Assembly: GCA_963719885.1 (NCBI GenBank)
Contig: CAVRDP010000012.1
Location: 372,001 to 436,000, forward strand
Length of the DNA: 64,000 nucleotides
Reading direction: 5' to 3'
DNA from: JANXQG01 sp963719885
GTDB taxonomy: Bacteria > Planctomycetota > Planctomycetia > Pirellulales > Thermoguttaceae
Below the pieces are notes generated by a model, which saw only the letters and a program-made list of their open reading frames with translations, made no database searches and was not told the origin of the DNA. Both the position numbers and the translations under genes were made by a program. Shown piece by piece: positions 62,363 through 64,000 of the stretch (positions are counted from its first letter, which is position 1; every line of letters starts with the position of its first letter).

Positions 62363-63160
62363 ATGTATGTTGCATTGACTGAGTACGTTCGACCTGGCAC
62401 ACCGGCGGCCGACACCGGCCCGAGCGCCGCCGCTGTCACCGCTTACCGCGAGTTGGTTCAAAGCCATGCGGACGTCGACCAGGACGTTTTGCGGGATGCT
62501 TGGCGAACGCAAGGCGATTTCAACACCGACCGCCAAGTATGGGAGCAACGGGAAGAGGCCGGCGATACGCTTGCCGTTCGCGTGCCGCAGTTGGAAGCGG
62601 AATTGAGGGATGCCAAGGCCGCCGCCGCCGTGGAGGAATCCATTGCTGCCCGGCCCGTGGCAGACTTCCCCACCGTCGGCGCGCTCTTGGAAGCGATCGA
62701 GCGGGCCATTCAGGAACGGAACCCGGCATACGTCACCCCGCCCCGGAATCGTGTCAGGGACGTTCAAGGCGATTTGTCAGAGGAGCGCCGGCGCTCGATT
62801 GACACCCTACGCCGAACATCGAGTGTGGAAACCTCCCGCCGGCTGGCAGACCTCCACAACCAGATTCAAGAGATTAAGGGGCAAGTCAATCGCTACCAGC
62901 AACTTGCCGATCTCGATTCCGCGATTGCCAAGCAATCCAAACTGTGCGATGCCCTGGCCGAAAGCCGGAATGACAAGGACAAGCCGAAGTACCGGGATGC
63001 CCGTGGCAAGCTGGCCGAGCTATCCGCGTTGCGCCCGCAAGTGCCGGAAGCGGTCAAGGCTGTTGCCGCCTTGCAGGAAACGCTTGTGGATCTCCACCGG
63101 AAGCACGGGGAGGCCGAGCAAAGCCGGCTGGACCCGCGAAACCAGTTGTGGAGCGTGTAG
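62363..63160 (+). CDS. Coiled-coil phage-element protein
   Basis: 265 residues from ATG 62363 (AAAGGAG upstream). Mostly helical and charged: TQGDFNTDRQVWEQREEAGDTLAVRVPQLEAELRDAK, SVETSRRLADLHNQIQEIKGQVNRYQQLADLDSAIAKQS, AVAALQETLVDLHRKHGEAEQ. By position after the protease it could be a scaffold-like or head protein; no family recognised. Confidence 0.6.
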   Translation: MYVALTEYVRPGTPAADTGPSAAAVTAYRELVQSHADVDQDVLRDAWRTQGDFNTDRQVWEQREEAGDTLAVRVPQLEAELRDAKAAAAVEESIAARPVADFPTVGALLEAIERAIQERNPAYVTPPRNRVRDVQGDLSEERRRSIDTLRRTSSVETSRRLADLHNQIQEIKGQVNRYQQLADLDSAIAKQSKLCDALAESRNDKDKPKYRDARGKLAELSALRPQVPEAVKAVAALQETLVDLHRKHGEAEQSRLDPRNQLWSV

Positions 63161-63196
63161 CCCTACGTCACCCGTTGCCCGGCCCGGGCGCGTCCT

Positions 63197-63219
63197 ACCC
63201 TTGTCCCATTCCCAAGGGT
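63197..63219 (+). terminator. Hairpin after the coiled-coil gene
   Basis: ACCCTTG (63197-63203) pairs with CAAGGGT (63213-63219) across 9 nt. GTTTT follows ~16 nt later, so it is at best a weak terminator. Confidence 0.4.
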
Positions 63220-63421
63220 CCGGCCGGCAGCGGGGTTTTCTTCGCGGTGGCTGTCGTGCTGGAACCAGGAGGACATCGGGGATGAGGTGGGAGTGACGGG
63301 CGAAACCGTATCGACGTTTTTGCAGAAAATTCAGAAAATGGAAACGCTTCCGAAATCTGAAAAATCTGCAATTTCCCACGCCAACGATTTCGAGCCTTGG
63401 GGTAATTTGCCCCACCCCTAA

Positions 63422-63527
63422 TAGCAAGGGCTGGATGATCGGCCAGCAGGAACCTCAAGAGGGTGGGTCAGATTCCTGACTGACCCCTCCAGATAGCAAG
63501 GGCTGAGAGGAAGGGCAGCGGGAACCT
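63422..63527 (+). repeat. Imperfect ~36-bp direct repeat (ATAGCAAGGGCTG)
   Basis: ATAGCAAGGGCTG...GGAACCTC occurs at 63422-63456 and again at 63493-63527. Between them GGGTCAG and CTGACTGACCC form a small inverted repeat. Confidence 0.55.
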
Positions 63528-63529
63528 CG

Positions 63530-63553
63530 CCAATATGGGAATTCCCATATTGG
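63530..63553. promoter_or_regulatory. Perfect 24-bp palindrome (operator-like)
   Basis: CCAATATGGGAA and its mirror complement TTCCCATATTGG join without spacer at 63541/63542. It stands just after the direct repeats and before the small zinc-ribbon gene, as an operator for a dimeric regulator would. Confidence 0.55.
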
Positions 63554-63579
63554 ACATTCGGAACATTCGGGTATCGAAC

Positions 63580-63870
63580 ATGGGAATCAAAGCGGCTGGA
63601 AAGCGTATCAGCAGGACACCGCAGGCCGCGAGCCTGTTGGGTTCATTGAGGAAAAGCACACGCTGCAGCGCGTGCGGCGCGTCGATGCCCTGTTTGTTGC
63701 ACCGGAAGAAGCCGAAGCCGCGAGCGCCGGCCCCACCGGACCAGGCCGCCGATGATCCCGCCGCCGCCGTCACCACCGGCAAGCGTTGCCCTGCCTGTGG
63801 TTGCTATGCCCGGCTGGACAACGGCGATTGTGTGGCGTGCAGCGCCCGAGCCGCGAAGGGTGTTCAGTAG
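63580..63870 (+). CDS. Small zinc-ribbon protein
   Basis: 97 residues from ATG 63580; the ATG at 63535 lies inside the palindrome and is less likely. N-terminal MGIKAAGKRISRTPQAASLLGSLRKS is basic. CSACGASMPC and the C-terminal CPACGCYARLDNGDCVACSAR give paired Cys motifs of a zinc ribbon, with a Pro-rich linker between. Unknown function. It ends at the third GACACCCG cluster. Confidence 0.5.
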   Translation: MGIKAAGKRISRTPQAASLLGSLRKSTRCSACGASMPCLLHRKKPKPRAPAPPDQAADDPAAAVTTGKRCPACGCYARLDNGDCVACSARAAKGVQ

Positions 63871-63896
63871 GTGTCAAAGCGGGTGTCTGACACCCG
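63870..63896. promoter_or_regulatory. GACACCCG site cluster 3
   Basis: GGTGTC (63870-63875), GCGGGTGTC (63879-63887) and GACACCCG (63889-63896). The last two form CGGGTGTC-T-GACACCCG, a near-perfect palindrome. The remaining ~100 bp of the window hold no gene that I can see. Confidence 0.5.
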
Positions 63897-64000
63897 GATA
63901 GCGACCAAAAACGGCCCAAAGTGTACTGAACAAAGAAAAGCGGTTGACAGCGGTTTGACCCTGGAATTTACGGCATTTCTCGCGTTTTCCCGGTAGTGTA

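Noticed and set aside
63940..64000. Right attachment site of the integrated element
   Set aside because: No stretch here repeats tRNA-Arg or its flank; the end must lie beyond the window.

Overview
The window looks like chromosome from a member of the Planctomycetota, probably Pirellulales-like and probably a draft or metagenome assembly. This is inferred from gene content: a membrane-anchored formylglycine-generating-enzyme-like protein, a zinc-ribbon/GYF_2 protein, very large exported beta-rich membrane proteins, a small exported peptide with a YGYFGA motif, a beta-propeller/metallo-beta-lactamase/VCBS fusion, high G+C and many short palindromic repeats inside and between genes. No rRNA is present. 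There is one tRNA, tRNA-Arg(CCT), near 54.16 kb.

Layout. 0-4 kb: an FGE-like gene with a frameshift, about 1 kb of non-coding DNA, and a decayed phage terminase pair. 4-10.4 kb: a heparinase II/III-like polysaccharide lyase (frameshifted) and the 1150-residue propeller/MBL/VCBS protein, separated by a long hairpin repeat. 10.4-18.6 kb, minus strand: a small exported peptide, the DUF5989/SxtJ/carbamoyltransferase set, PEP carboxylase, a Tat-exported sugar isomerase-like protein and a double class II aldolase. 19-24.3 kb, minus strand: an alpha/beta hydrolase (DUF900-like) paired with a CHAT protease-STAND NTPase-TPR protein, the best candidate for a defence or conflict system. 24.5-30 kb: a phosphoglycolate phosphatase-like HAD, LptB and two unusual signal peptidase I genes. 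30-40 kb: a large exported protein, the zinc-ribbon/GYF protein, a membrane P-loop ATPase, an archaeal-type ATPase with direct repeats at its start, a tyrosine phosphatase and an orphan GspF. 40-43.3 kb: uronate isomerase with a coupled unknown gene, and inositol monophosphatase. 43.5-53.4 kb: two giant translationally coupled genes carrying three related modules and many in-frame repeats, next to a LuxR/FixJ-type regulator with a degenerate receiver. 54.1-64 kb: tRNA-Arg followed by an integrated phage or satellite-like element (integrase, HTH protein, primase/helicase-like ATPase, terminase, putative prohead protease, small unknown genes). It continues past the window edge.

Two window-wide features stand out. 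First, a roughly 25-bp repeat containing CATGRGTACATGGTGCCCG occurs nine times, always on the + strand. It lies inside five protein genes (usually read as ADHGYMVP) and inside two MITE-like intergenic elements. Second, at least 17 single-base reading-frame breaks occur in otherwise well-conserved genes, about one per 3.5 kb. Either indel errors in the assembly or real gene decay could explain this, and the sequence alone cannot decide. Frameshifted genes are therefore listed as one gene each, with the break positions given.
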